A stretch of DNA of 52,963 nt, from contig KZ992460.1 in NCBI GenBank assembly GCA_003614735.1, positions 1 to 52,963 on the forward strand, given 5' to 3'. This DNA comes from Thamnocephalis sphaerospora. Taxonomy: Eukaryota; Zoopagomycota; Zoopagomycetes; Zoopagales; Sigmoideomycetaceae. Below are positions 24,052 through 34,403 of this stretch, in pieces. The first letter of the stretch is position 1, and each line of letters opens with the position of its first letter. A program made the position numbers and the translations under genes. The notes under the pieces were generated by a model. It searched no databases and was not told where the DNA came from. It worked only from the letters and a program-made list of their open reading frames with translations.

Positions 24052-25321
24052 ATGTCCGAAAAGGCAGCGCAGCCTATTGCCACGGGGCCAGCGAACCCAG
24101 CGGCTGTCGATAGCGACTTGACAGTGACCGAAATGGTCGACATAAACGCCACCACTGGCGTCACTGTCACGGAAGACCCATTTGCCGACTACACCGTTCG
24201 ACTGTGCCAGTACAACTTTTTCATGCGGCCGCCGGGTATCAACTCTAATGGAGACGACCACAAGAGCGAGCGGCTCCACCACTTTATCGAGCACGAGCTC
24301 GGCCGCTTTGATGTGATTGCCTTCCAGGAACTGTTCGACTTTGGCTCCAGTCGCCGCAACGAGCTGATCAAGGCGGCGTACGCACAGGGCTACAAATTTT
24401 CTGTGGCAAACCCTCAGCAATGTGCTGCCAAGCTGCGCATTGACGGCGGTCTGGTGATTATTAGCCGACTTCCGATTGTGCGCTACGCATCGCTCACCTT
24501 TGATCGGGGTGTCGACAGCGACTGGCTGGCCGCCAAGGGCGTGCTCTACGCCAAGCTGCGCGTCGGCGGTGACCAGCATTTGCACCTGTTCACCACGCAC
24601 CTTCAGTCGTCCTATAACCGCAACTATCCGATGACCGATCGTGCCGTGCAAATCCGCCTGAAGCAGCTGTATGCCATTCGGCGCTTCATGGACGCTGAGC
24701 TGCGCGACGAGCCAACTGATCAGCTGATCATATTGGCCGGCGACTTTAACGTGAACGGACGCTCCGACAACACCGCTGATGCCGACAAGGGTGTTGGCAG
24801 CGACGAGTATCGTGCGGCGCTGGATATCTTGTATGGTGCCGGTATTCATCCATCGCTCGTGCCCGGCTCTCGGCAGGACGGCAATGTCTACGTCTCCGAA
24901 AACAAGTTTCTTGTCGAAGATTTGCTCTACGATCATTACAAGTTGCACCCAGTTACTTTTGCCGACGTCAAGACGGACGCCAACGGTGATGTGGAGCTGG
25001 ACCCGCACGGACAACCGATTCCACGCGAGACCCAGCTTACGGACAAGAAGGCGCTGGGCTGGCGTGCGCGGCTGGACTACATATTTGCGATTCGCCGTGG
25101 CGAGGATCCGCACAATGTCGCAAAGGACATCGCGAGTCCTGATCGCACGCAGGTCGAGCCGTTCTTTGTCAGCAAAGACCAGCAGCAGAGCATGCCGGTC
25201 ACCCAGCTTTCCGGTACGTGTACAGGTGCGCTTGCAAAGATTGCTGTTTTCTATCTAACGTGTCGCTTGTGTGCTGCTCTTAGACCACTATGGCAGCAGC
25301 ACTGTTCTGCAGTTTAATTAA
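24052..25321 (+). CDS. neutral sphingomyelinase-like EEP-family phosphodiesterase
   Basis: Two exons (24052-25213 and 25284-25321; 70-nt intron gtacgt...tcttag) give about 399 residues from MSEKAAQP. Endonuclease/exonuclease/phosphatase-fold landmarks are visible in order: VRLCQYNFFMRPPG, VIAFQELFDFG (metal-binding Glu), GGLVIISRLPI, HLHLFTTHLQSSY, IILAGDFNVNGR (catalytic Asp/Asn), RLDYIFAI, and LSDHYG, whose catalytic His is supplied only by the tiny last exon. This matches bacterial-type and fungal sphingomyelinase C/Isc1-like enzymes acting on sphingolipid phosphodiesters. The same frame is open upstream to 23842 and encodes a membrane-anchor-like stretch (FLLAWCLFGLALFLGIF), so the true start may be further upstream in another exon. 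Confidence 0.86.
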
Positions 25322-25500
25322 CATCGTCGACTGCCGGCCGATGGGCTAACTGGCGTATCTATTCCGTGCGGAACTATATAATATAACGGAAGCTTACTCG
25401 TGCACGCTAATGTGGATATGACAAAAACATGGATACGTTGCTGCTTAGCATGCTCTGCTTGTTGGCGACACTGCGGTCCATTTATTTATATCGCGGGACT
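25322..25500. other. convergent 3' intergenic spacer
   Basis: A short AT-rich gap (tatataatata near 25375) between convergent stop codons. It probably holds both polyadenylation regions. Confidence 0.4.
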
Positions 25501-28500
25501 TTAGCAATTGTCCACGGGAGAGTAAGCATGTAGGCAGGCGCCCAAGGTAACCGAGCGCATATGCGACTCCTCCGTTGTCGCCACGACTGCGACAGGAACA
25601 TACGACACCGCAATGCCATCGGTGCAGCGTCTGCGCACGCAGCGGTCGACAGCTGTATCGTAACTTTGCATTAGTACACTGCGCATTTCCAAGGTTTAAC
25701 GTTGGCACCTACCGTCCACGATAGCCGTGCGGGAGGCATGCTGATCGTAAAAGACCCGTAATAAGACTGTGTTTGTCCATGGCTGCTCAATGCGAGACAA
25801 CGTATTATCCAGCAACCGAACCAACAGGCTAGCAGCCTCCTCAAGGCTAGGTGGCTGCTGCTCCGGGGTGGCATAAAGCGATGCCGTTACTGTGCTGGTT
25901 GCTCCAGCACATAGTGCCTGTGCTTTTCCGAGCAGTGCGCCGTCCTGCTCACAAGCTGCTTGTCGGTGCGGATGACTTGTTAGCGTTTAGTCATTGCATG
26001 ACTAGAAAACGACAACCTACTTGTCAGCGAGTCGTAGGTGTTGTCGTCTAGCTCAACACTCAGAACAGTCTGCCATTCTATGAGTGCAGCACGAGGCAGT
26101 GCTGGCACGGATACGAAGATTACTGCTGGCGGCGTATTCTCTCGTGCCTAGCGTGCGGTGTAGTTGGTGACTGCCCAGTTAGCACGGAAGGACGGGCGTA
26201 TGCTTGGGAGACGTCTTTGATTACCTGGGTAAATTCGCGCCATGCAGCCTGTGCTGGCGCAATCCATTGTGACCCAGTGACATAGCAGATGCACATGGCA
26301 ACATGCTGCAAGAATGGACGTTCCATGGCATCTGCAATCCGTGTAAGATGCCGGAGGGAGAGCGCGGTCTCGGCCTGAAACTGCTCCTGAATCGTGGCGC
26401 ACTTGGGCAGCTGTAGCGATGCAGGAATCATGCCAATCTGGCCGGCAACGAACAAGTGGCCGGTCGACTATTCAGTGGTAAAGTTAGCGCCAGTGGTTCG
26501 GTGATGGCATACGCACATATCGCCTACTTTGACGCATTGTGAGTAGGGGCCAATGTTTGCCGGTGCCCAGTAGGAAAGACCTTGTACATGCATGGCCTCA
26601 CGCTGCGCGCGGCTGGCAGGACCCGGCGCAACAATACAGTCTATCTGAATACGCCGGCCTACCGGTAGCGCTGCCTGAACGCATACACTACATTGTTTGC
26701 GTGCATGGTGATGGTCTGTGAGTAATAGTGCGCTACTTACGACATTGCGTAAAAGCACATACCGTGCTGGGGGACTAATACCAAAGAACGTTTTGTAGAC
26801 GGCGTTGACTCGCGCAAAATCGCTCATGTCGCTTACAAACAAATGCATGGACAACACATCGCGCCATGTCCAGGATTGCTGGGTAAGCGCATCTAAACGG
26901 GTTGGCCGTGTCAGCACAAGGTCGCTTGCAGCTCGACAAGGTAAGACACTGCACGTACCCTGCATACGAAGCATGCAGGCTTCCGTTTCCTCCTCTACTG
27001 TTTGCCCGCTGGCAACAATATCGGCGATGGCAACCAGTCCATGATGATGCATCGCAATGTGGGGCGCTGCCAACAGCGCGTGTGTATAAGTCATCCGTGC
27101 GTGCGTACACTTCACAGAATGTTGCCACACCTTGCGAGATAGCCGGGTCTGCGGCAGACATGGTGCAGTCTAGCGGCAGACACCCATCCGTAGTATCCTG
27201 ACATAATGTGACACCGAGGCTGAGCAAAATCTACATCCGACGTTACGCTACTGCAGGACCCCTACCTCATGAGTGAGCTGGCACTCTGATGCAATGGCGT
27301 GCCAATCCTGGTCTGGCAAGGATAGATTGTACGGTTCTGGGTCGGATTTGTCTTCCAGATGCACGCGCTTGAAGCGAAGATACGCGACCGGCGCGAACGC
27401 ATCGTCCGAGTGAGAGACCACCTCGTACTCGTCGCTGATGCATAGTGCATTCATGTCGGCATGGCAGTAGCGTGAGCTTGTAGCCGCCTTCTGTCTTTGT
27501 CGCCAAACACTTACACGACAATCCGTTTTACAAAAAGCGGGCAATCCAGCGTAAACGTTTCATACTCGCCGCCTTCGCCGCATACGTGCAAGCCAAATTC
27601 GCGATTCTTGTCGTGGGTGAATTATTCAGTGTCAGCTGGTGGCCACGTATCCGCGATTGTTGCACCTACCAGCCGCATTAAGGTTGGCTCCATTTGGCTC
27701 AGAGATTTGCCCAGATGTGCTGGCTTGAGACCTAATACAAGCAAGTACCAGTGAGCCTCGTTTCTCTTGCGAAGGTAGTGCCTACCCTACCCATAGCAGC
27801 AACCTTGATCAACACAGCATTGACAGAGTTTGCCACCATTGCCTGCAGCAGCTCGGTCTGATCTTGCCGCCACAGATACGCCAGAGGGGTCAGGCTCAAA
27901 CGATTGCAACTACAGGGTACAAAATAGCCATTAGCCAGCTACCACAGCCATCAGACTACTATTGCTACCTACACATGCTCGACACGAATCCGCTGGTAGT
28001 TGGACAAGATGGCGCCCACAGACACAGCCTCTACCTCCGGGTGTAGCCGCTGGCACGATATAGCGAAGCGCGTTAACCAGGCAATAGCCCACAGTGAAAT
28101 GCAAGGTAGGGGTACCTTGACCTCGGATAGCAATGCGTACAGATCCTCCGTCTCGTCGTCGATCGTTTCTTCATAGTCCATTTCCTGTTGGCGCGGCGTG
28201 CCAAGGATTTCTCGGCGGATCAGCGGCACATCCATACACGCGGCATAGTAGTGTATCGCGTCGTGGCCGACGGTTTGGTACACAAAGCTGTCCAGTTCGT
28301 CTGTGCGCGAGCAAGCATGGCTAAGCAAGTGTACTAGCATTCATTTGACCGGCCGCCTATTGCCGCACCTTTTCCGGAGCTATGCGGCGGGTGTAGGTTG
28401 GCCAGCGCTACAATTTCATGACCATTGGCCACGCAATGGAGCATGTTGAAGCAGCTGTCTTTGCCGCCACTGGTGCGGTAGGCATGACTACGGTCAGTTC

Positions 28501-28557
28501 GGCATACCTAGCCAGTGCGGCGACGGCAACTTGCCTGATCAGTGCAACGACCTTCAT
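25501..28557 (-). CDS. DPH6: diphthine-ammonia ligase DPH6 with C-terminal RidA-like domains
   Basis: A many-exon gene starting MKVVALIS and joining GGKDSCFNMLHCVANGHEI across a GC-AG intron (28470-28534). Together these form the PP-loop ATP pyrophosphatase motif SGGKDS. Continuing exons give VYQTVGHDAIHYYAACMDVP, EAVSVGAILSNYQRIRVEHV, LAYLWRQDQTELLQAM and the diagnostic GEGGEYETFTLDCPLFVKRI. The distal half contains RidA/YjgF-like segments (FCEVYARTDDLYTRALLAAP region, SYWAPANIGPYSQ, LFVAGQIGMIPASLQLP) and ends ACLHAYSPVDNC at 25501. DPH6 performs the ATP-dependent amidation that completes diphthamide on eEF2. The fusion to two RidA domains is normal for fungi. Exon borders in the RidA half are not fully resolved. 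Confidence 0.88.
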
Positions 28558-28842
28558 GGCGGTGAGCTGTGCTGGCGTACGTAATTTGGCTGTAGAAAGA
28601 AATAACTGCAGCTCGATGGAATAAAAAACACGGCGGCGATTCATCTGGCGCCAGCATCTTGCATTGTGCCTGCTGCACCGAGTGAGCGAGTCCTTGCATG
28701 ATATCGCTATCCCAGATCGAGCGGTCTCGCTATAGCTGACTAACACTGGCCCTTTGTATCAGTCTATTTACGTTATGGTTTTACGGCCTATTCGCTCGCG
28801 TGGACTATTTACGTTACAGGTCTATCGCAATTCATTCCCCTC
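28558..28842. other. divergent promoter region DPH6 / CYB5R-like
   Basis: About 285 bases between divergent start codons. It contains short direct repeats of tttacgtta near 28767 and 28808-28815 but no recognised element or RNA gene. Confidence 0.4.
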
Positions 28843-30864
28843 ATGGCGGACCCACTGGCAAAGTCGACGAATCCGGCCGTTCTGCGTTTCCTGGCCGAAG
28901 TGGCCAAGGCAAAAGAGGCCAAAGCGGCGGCAGAACGTGTGCGTGCCGAGCTACATACGCCAACTGTCGTGGTAGAGATACAAAAAGACACTGGTGACGA
29001 CGACGACAAGGACGCTGGCGTGAATGCTGCCACTGCACACTGGCAAAGGCCTGGCGTATACTACAGAGACGGAGAGGTGAGAAAGCGCCGATACAAGCAT
29101 GCTAGTGTGGCAGAAGCTTATTTGCTGCGTTGTCTACACAAGTGGCATATGCATCTGCCAGACCCACCGGCACGTCCTGCGCCAGACGAGTGCTGCGGGG
29201 GCGGCTGTAGTCCGTGCGTGTTTGATGCGCACCGTGAGGCACTCACTCAGCATGAAGTACTTGCAGCGCGCATCCGCACAGAGTATCAGCGCCGACGCGC
29301 CAAAGGACGCCCAAGCGGACATAGTGGCGTGATAGCATGTGATGAACGGGACACTGAGGTGCTGACAGACATGGAGGACTTGTGCGAGGGCAGTGGAGCG
29401 CACGATCAGCCTCTGTGTGCCTACACCTTCCGTCCATTTCGCTTGATGGCAAAGCGTGTCTACACGCAAGATAGCTGGGAGCTGATCGGCAAAGTTGCCT
29501 CGCCTCTTCCGTCCTTGTCAAGGAAAGAATGTGTGGCGAATGCTGTGTCACTGGGGGTTGCAGCAGGGCAGCATGTTCTTTTACGGTGGGTGAATGTGGT
29601 GCTCGCTGCAATAGTCGCGACAGTTTCTCCAACATACCGTATCATCTACAGCGGCCAGGTGGATGGACGCTTGGTGACCAAGGCGTTTACGCCAGTGACC
29701 AAGCTGGCGGACACAGGTACCTTTCGGCTTTTGATCAAGGTAGGAAAGGGATGCTACGTCTCGACCTTCATCGCTTACAGCTGCCCGAGTGACCGTAGGC
29801 GTACAAGGATCACTTGATGTCACGCTACGTTGCGTCGTTGCGCGTTGGTGACAATTTACTGCTGCGCGGCCCAGTGCAGAGTGTCGGCTTTGTCGAGCTA
29901 CCGGCGGACGTGAGTAATGGGGCCTAGCGGCAGGCGGCAGCAGCAGCAGCAGCATCAGCAGCAGTCGAGTTGGCCTAACTTTACGCCATCTATTGCTGTG
30001 TAGCCTACTGAGCATGTATGGCTCTTTGCAGCTGGTTCGGGTACGCATCATGGTCAAAGCAATGCTCGGCCTTGTGACTAAGCATGGTGCGCTTGCCACA
30101 GGTATTACGCCCATGTACCAGTTGTTACAGTATGAGGCGGCAAAAAGAACAACCGGCCGCGATGCAGATCCGCTGCATGCGCGCATCACACTGCTTTATG
30201 TGAACAAGTCGCCAGAGGATGTATGGCTGAAAGAGGAGCTGTGTGCTATGGCTGAGCAGCACAGCATCTGTCGTGTGACATTCATCTATACACAGGTGAG
30301 CACAATCGCATAGCGTAGCGTGTGTCCGTGCCATCCTAGCATGACCGCACGGACAGCGTGTTGGCGGCGAGTGCGTGGTAGCGTGCTATGTGTGCTTGGC
30401 CCGAGCAATGTTGCTCGCTCTTTCTGGTTGCAAGACTGATGCGCATGTTTGCGACGTGTGTGTGTTTGCGGCTGCAGGCAAGCGAGGCCATGGCGTCCAA
30501 TGTATCGGCAGTACCGGTACAAAGAACAGGTCCAGAGCGTCGGCATGATGATAATGGTCGAGACAATGCGGGCACACAACCTTTGCCTGCAGTGGCCGAA
30601 ACAGCGCTCACAGCACAAATGACGCAGTACATTCAGCTTGCAGGCCGGCCCACGGCTAGCTGGTTAGTGGCATGGGCAGCCGCACGTTCAGGTGCCATGC
30701 ATGCTTGTCGGACCGGCCTGGATCGCGAGATCGGTGACTTGCAACCCGAATCGATCACGGCATACGTGTGCGGACCAATTCCATTCAACACGGCGCTGCG
30801 AGAGCAGCTTAGTGCCATGGAGGAACCGCAAAGATACCGGATGGCAGTGCATGTATTTGCGTGA
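28843..30864 (+). CDS. Oxidoreductase-like domain fused to NADH-cytochrome b5 reductase-like domains
   Basis: Starts MADPLAKSTNPAVLRFLAEV with a charged helical N-terminus. Near residues 104-128 lies LPDPPARPAPDECCGGGCSP followed by CVFD, the Cys-rich signature of the Oxidoreductase-like family (as in CYB5RL). The reductase follows: AGQHVLLR, QVDGRLVTKAFTPVT and YVASLRVGDNLLLRGPV, an FAD-binding barrel. Then come the NAD-binding motif AAGSGITPMYQLLQY, reconstituted across an intron (G|gtacgc...cacag|GT), ITLLYVNKSPEDVWLKEEL, and the C-terminal VCGPIPFNTALREQL with the conserved Cys-Gly-Pro. It ends TGA after RMAVHVFA at 30864. One intron carries a CAG repeat. The expected role is NADH-dependent electron transfer, probably at a membrane or mitochondrion; the partner is unknown. 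Confidence 0.87.
29936..29966 (+). repeat. CAG trinucleotide repeat inside an intron
   Basis: A run of CAG units with one interruption (cagcagcagcatcagcag). It lies in the intron that separates LRGPVQSVGFVELPAD from PTEHVWLFAAGSG in the reductase gene. Because each unit ends in AG it offers many cryptic acceptors close to one another. Confidence 0.75.
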
Positions 30865-30917
30865 ATAGATATTGCCATTTAGTTTTGCTTCCACTGCCAA
30901 GCACCACGACCGTGAGC

Positions 30918-32072
30918 GATGCATCAAATATACAATGCCGGAGGTATGCACGGAACGGCCGAGACTGCTGACGAGTGTGATGCAAGGTATGCAGCGGGCC
31001 AAGGTCCCATGGGTACGCCAGTGAAAGCATCCTTTGGCGGCTGTGGTGAGGCCTGACGGCTGCATTCGTGGTCGCGTACAACGTCATGTCCTTCAAGACC
31101 ACACGTTCGCCGAGCGCGGCTCTTATTGCGCAATGTGCCTTCGCTCTACAGTTTAGCGAGAATGTTCCCGCGCATGTGCATGTGCATACTATGGATGTGA
31201 GATGCCAACGCGGCAATGCGTACTCACCGAGTAGCTTTCATGGCGTATGCAGCTTGAGCTGCATGCACGCATGCCAATCTATTTTTTTTTGAACCACTCA
31301 GCCAAGCAGCGGTGCGTTTCTGCTGCAGTTGCATTTTGTTGTGGCGCCAGCGCTATGGTATTTTTACTTTGTGTAATGGCACCCCTTTTCCTTGGCAGTC
31401 TTGCCTCCTTGAAGTAGATGGACCGGTTGTACTGGCGTATAGCGAATGCGAAAAAGTGAGTTGCGATGATGGCCATATGAGGCGTGCCAGCGCATCGGCC
31501 CGTGCATCGGTCCGTGCATTGGTAGCTGGGCAATGGGCGGTACAGAAACACGTAAGTGCTGGTAAAAAGCACATGGGTGCACTGGTATAGTTGCTGGGCA
31601 GCGTGGCCGCACATGTCTGCGTAGGATGTCGAGTGAAGCATGGAAAGCGGTTGGTCTCGTGGAACCGTTGCGATAACGTGTGCGCTCGAGTATCGCGCAG
31701 AGTATGGTCATCTGCACGCGACGGCAGCAAGGGGTACGCGCTGACCGAGTAATGCTAACGTGGAAGAAGCGAACTGAAAGCGATCAAGTAGATAACGGCT
31801 GCCGAGCGCCATGCCAGCAGCGTTGGCGTTTCTGGACTATAACGTAGCTGCTGCTCAGATGACGGTCCACGCAAGTTTAGTTGTTGCACATACTACGAAA
31901 GCTAGCCGCGACGTATGCCGCGGATGGCGCTGGCAACGTGGCACCGGCCGTGGCGCTGTCGTTCTTCGTTGGCCAGAGGACTGCAATGGGCATGTGCACG
32001 GGCACACGACCTGCATGGATGCGTGTACGTGGTCGCTACGCATGTGCCGCTGGTCAGCGTATGCCCCATTGA
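30918..32072 (+). CDS. candidate multi-exon gene, product unrecognised
   Basis: Not firm. No long frame exists, but a series of short plus-strand frames is bracketed by good splice signals. Examples are an exon at 31399-31455 (acceptor ccttttccttggcag, donor gtgagt) reading SCLLEVDGPVVLAYSECEK; an exon at 31526-31551 with donor gtaagt; 31821-31843 reading LAFLDYN with donor gtagct; and a last exon from about 31902 reading AATYAADGAGNVAPAVALSF and ending at a stop at 32072. An upstream candidate exon reads GQGPMGTPVKASFGG near 30985-31040. I do not recognise the family and cannot fix the start. The alternative is non-coding sequence with chance splice-like words. Confidence 0.35.
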
Positions 32073-32606
32073 AGTCGCACTACGCGCGGGCCGTCGGCAT
32101 GCGTCCAGAAGCATGCGTGCCCCTTTTCCACATCGCTGCCGGCTGGGTCACACTACGTGGTCGCCCATGATATGGCCGTGGATCTACGTTTGAGTAACAT
32201 AAAAGCAGCCACGTTTCAAGGACTTGTCCGCACCAAACACATACACCTCAGACTGCAAGCTCCGCCGCACCGCCGCCAGCCTTGTCGCTTACCGCATTGG
32301 TCTTTGCATTGCTTCGCCTGGCGACCGCCTCGTCCACTGCCTGCCGCTCTGCGCTGCCCCTGTTGGCTGGCCTGCCTTGCACAGCATCCCTGCTGGCCTT
32401 CGCACCCTCACACACCTTGTACACACTATATATACAGTGTTTTATCGTCAACAGCCGGCTGCTCCTATTGCGTATCCTTCCTGTCGCTGCAACTTTTTTC
32501 TAAAAAAAGTAGCTTCTTGCCGCTTTGCCGCGTTGGCCAATATTCGCTGACGCTTATTGTTTCCACAAACAACAACCTCCCCACCTATCATCGCCTTGGC
32601 CACACC
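32073..32606. other. promoter and 5' UTR region, pyrimidine-rich
   Basis: About 530 bases before the histone-fold-like gene. The second half is C/T-rich on the plus strand (ccttgcacag...cacaccttgtac, cttcttgccgctttgccgcg) with a TATA-like tatatatac near 32428. This resembles fungal CT-rich core promoters. The upstream open frame in phase with the gene has no family support, so I do not use it as an N-terminal extension. Confidence 0.45.
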
Positions 32607-33860
32607 ATGAAGCTTAAGCGCGCCTTTTCGTTTGCTTCGCGTTTTACGAGCCGAAAGCATCAGGTCAAAGATAATGCTGCTATGGCCGATGGCGATGCTG
32701 CCGCCGCCGCTGCTGCTGCTGCTACGCGTCCCATGTCCGCCACCTCTTTACATCTCGCTTCCTCGCACGCATCTCTGATCACCAATACTACCGTGACGGC
32801 GCTTCCAAATCTGCAAGCGATCGCACTTACGTCGCCAAGCGCGACATGTGTCGGCACACCAGCGAGCGACGGTCGTGCCATGCGCAAAAAGTCGGTGTCT
32901 GAGCCACTCTATGTCAGCGAGATTCGCCGTCTTTTGCCCGATCGTATCGACATCACCCATGAGGCGGCCACGGCTATTCGGTGTTTTGCCGAAGAATTTG
33001 TCGGCCTGCTTACCGACCATTGCGATGGTCCTCGCCGCATGACCGAGGGCCGCCGGCTGGAGGAGGCGCTGCGTGAGCTGATGATACCTGAGCATCGGGC
33101 CGACAGCGTGCACGCAACAGGCTCGGCCGTGTCCACCACGACCTCTGCACTCTTCACGCCGAGCGCGCTTAAAGTAAAGCGCACACGCAGCATATCGCTG
33201 CTGCGCTCGCTGCTGCAGTCGGTGGCTGGCGCACGGCTGCACGCCACCTATCAGATGGGCGTCGATTACATCACGCCCAGCAGCAGCTGGTCCGACCACT
33301 CTGAGCGGCTGGCACGCGAACTGGCCCGTGTCCTGGTCGAGCAGGTGGTCCGCCACACCGTGCGCACCTGTGTTGAGCTGGTCGTGCACAGCGAGCGCAC
33401 GCGCATTGGCGCCAATGAAGTGCTGCTCGCGCTAAGCGCCGATCATCAACTCGGACGGGCCTTTTCGTTGACGGATCTGCGCCATCGGCTCACCGACATT
33501 GTCTACGCAGATCCGATGGAGGCGCGCCCCTCCTTGACCTCCTGCTCCCTGACCGACGAGCATCGCTTCCTGTTTCTATCAGGTAAGCAGCTGACCACGC
33601 GTTCGGCATCGCATGTTCGTCGACTCACACGCGCGGCCGAATGTTCAGTCCTAGGACATAGTCGCACGCCGTCCTGTCACACGCGCGTGCTCTCGCGCCA
33701 GCCGTCTAAATTCTCACTTGGCGCCTCATCCGCCTCGTCCACCAATGCCCAGGAGCTCCGCGCCTTTATGGCCGACCCAGCTGTCGCGCTGCTAGGCGCA
33801 CGTGACGACGCCCGCGACTCGCAATGGTCGCAAGTGCTGCGCGGCCTAGGCTCGCACTAG
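32607..33860 (+). CDS. protein with two histone-fold-like segments, function unknown
   Basis: A 417-residue frame from MKLKRAFSFASRF, chosen because it has ccacacc before the ATG and follows a long CT-rich leader. Residues 30-39 are a polyalanine run encoded by GCN repeats. Residues about 103-163 (VSEIRRLLPDRIDITHEAAT, IRCFAEEFVGLLTD, RRLEEALRELM) show the helix-loop-helix periodicity of a histone fold. Residues about 229-277 (LARELARVLVEQVVRHTV, ELVVHSERTRIGANEVLLAL) show a second. Serine-rich, basic linkers (KRTRSISLLRSLL, KKSVSEP) separate them. A GT-AG-like segment of 66 nt (33583-33648) could be an optional in-frame intron. By analogy it might be a chromatin or transcription-factor subunit, but I recognise no known family; confidence in the coding call is high, in the fold moderate. 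Confidence 0.75.
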   Translation: MKLKRAFSFASRFTSRKHQVKDNAAMADGDAAAAAAAAATRPMSATSLHLASSHASLITNTTVTALPNLQAIALTSPSATCVGTPASDGRAMRKKSVSEPLYVSEIRRLLPDRIDITHEAATAIRCFAEEFVGLLTDHCDGPRRMTEGRRLEEALRELMIPEHRADSVHATGSAVSTTTSALFTPSALKVKRTRSISLLRSLLQSVAGARLHATYQMGVDYITPSSSWSDHSERLARELARVLVEQVVRHTVRTCVELVVHSERTRIGANEVLLALSADHQLGRAFSLTDLRHRLTDIVYADPMEARPSLTSCSLTDEHRFLFLSGKQLTTRSASHVRRLTRAAECSVLGHSRTPSCHTRVLSRQPSKFSLGASSASSTNAQELRAFMADPAVALLGARDDARDSQWSQVLRGLGSH

Positions 33861-34403
33861 GCCATCTTTTGTCTTTTTCACGTTCACGGGTATCGATTCT
33901 CTTTCGTTTACTGTTTTCTCGCTGCATTCTCCACTTTGCTGTTCTTACGCCTGCTTGACACGCTTGCCTACAAGCCTCAAGCATTCCGATACCGCCGTCG
34001 ACGGCCGCTGTCCCTTACACCAGCGGTCGTCGATGCATCGTTTTCTTCCTGTCTGATCTGTCCTTTTTCCTCTTGCGTTTCCTCTGCTTTGCATTCAGTG
34101 TCCAGCATTTTCCTTTCTTTGCCGGCCCGTTGGCGATCGAGCGCTGTGCCGCTCGATGGTAGCCATGTGACTCATGTAGACTGTGCAGTTTCGCGCGTCT
34201 CTTCTTCAAATCGACCTTAAATACACCGATTTGCCTGCCAACTTTGGCACTCATTATGACGTGGCATCCCCATGCACAAGTGGTCGGGTCCCAGGAGAAC
34301 ACGCCGACGCTGTGTCGTCTTGCTCCACTTGTGCTTGTCCCTGCCTCGACTACCTGATTGCATAGCTCGCATTGCTCAGTCGCTCACTCGCTCGCCACCT
34401 ACC
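33861..34403. other. intergenic, CT-rich promoter of the UCH gene
   Basis: About 540 bases. The plus strand is notably pyrimidine-rich (ctgttttctcgctgcattctcc, ttttcctcttgcgtttcctctgc). No exon or RNA is recognised. It likely contains the 3' end of the preceding gene and the promoter and leader of the next. Confidence 0.45.

Noticed and set aside
23944-25113. 389-residue antisense frame over the sphingomyelinase-like gene
   Set aside because: Exact codon-register mirror of a conserved enzyme; composition explains the openness. No homology to any family I know.
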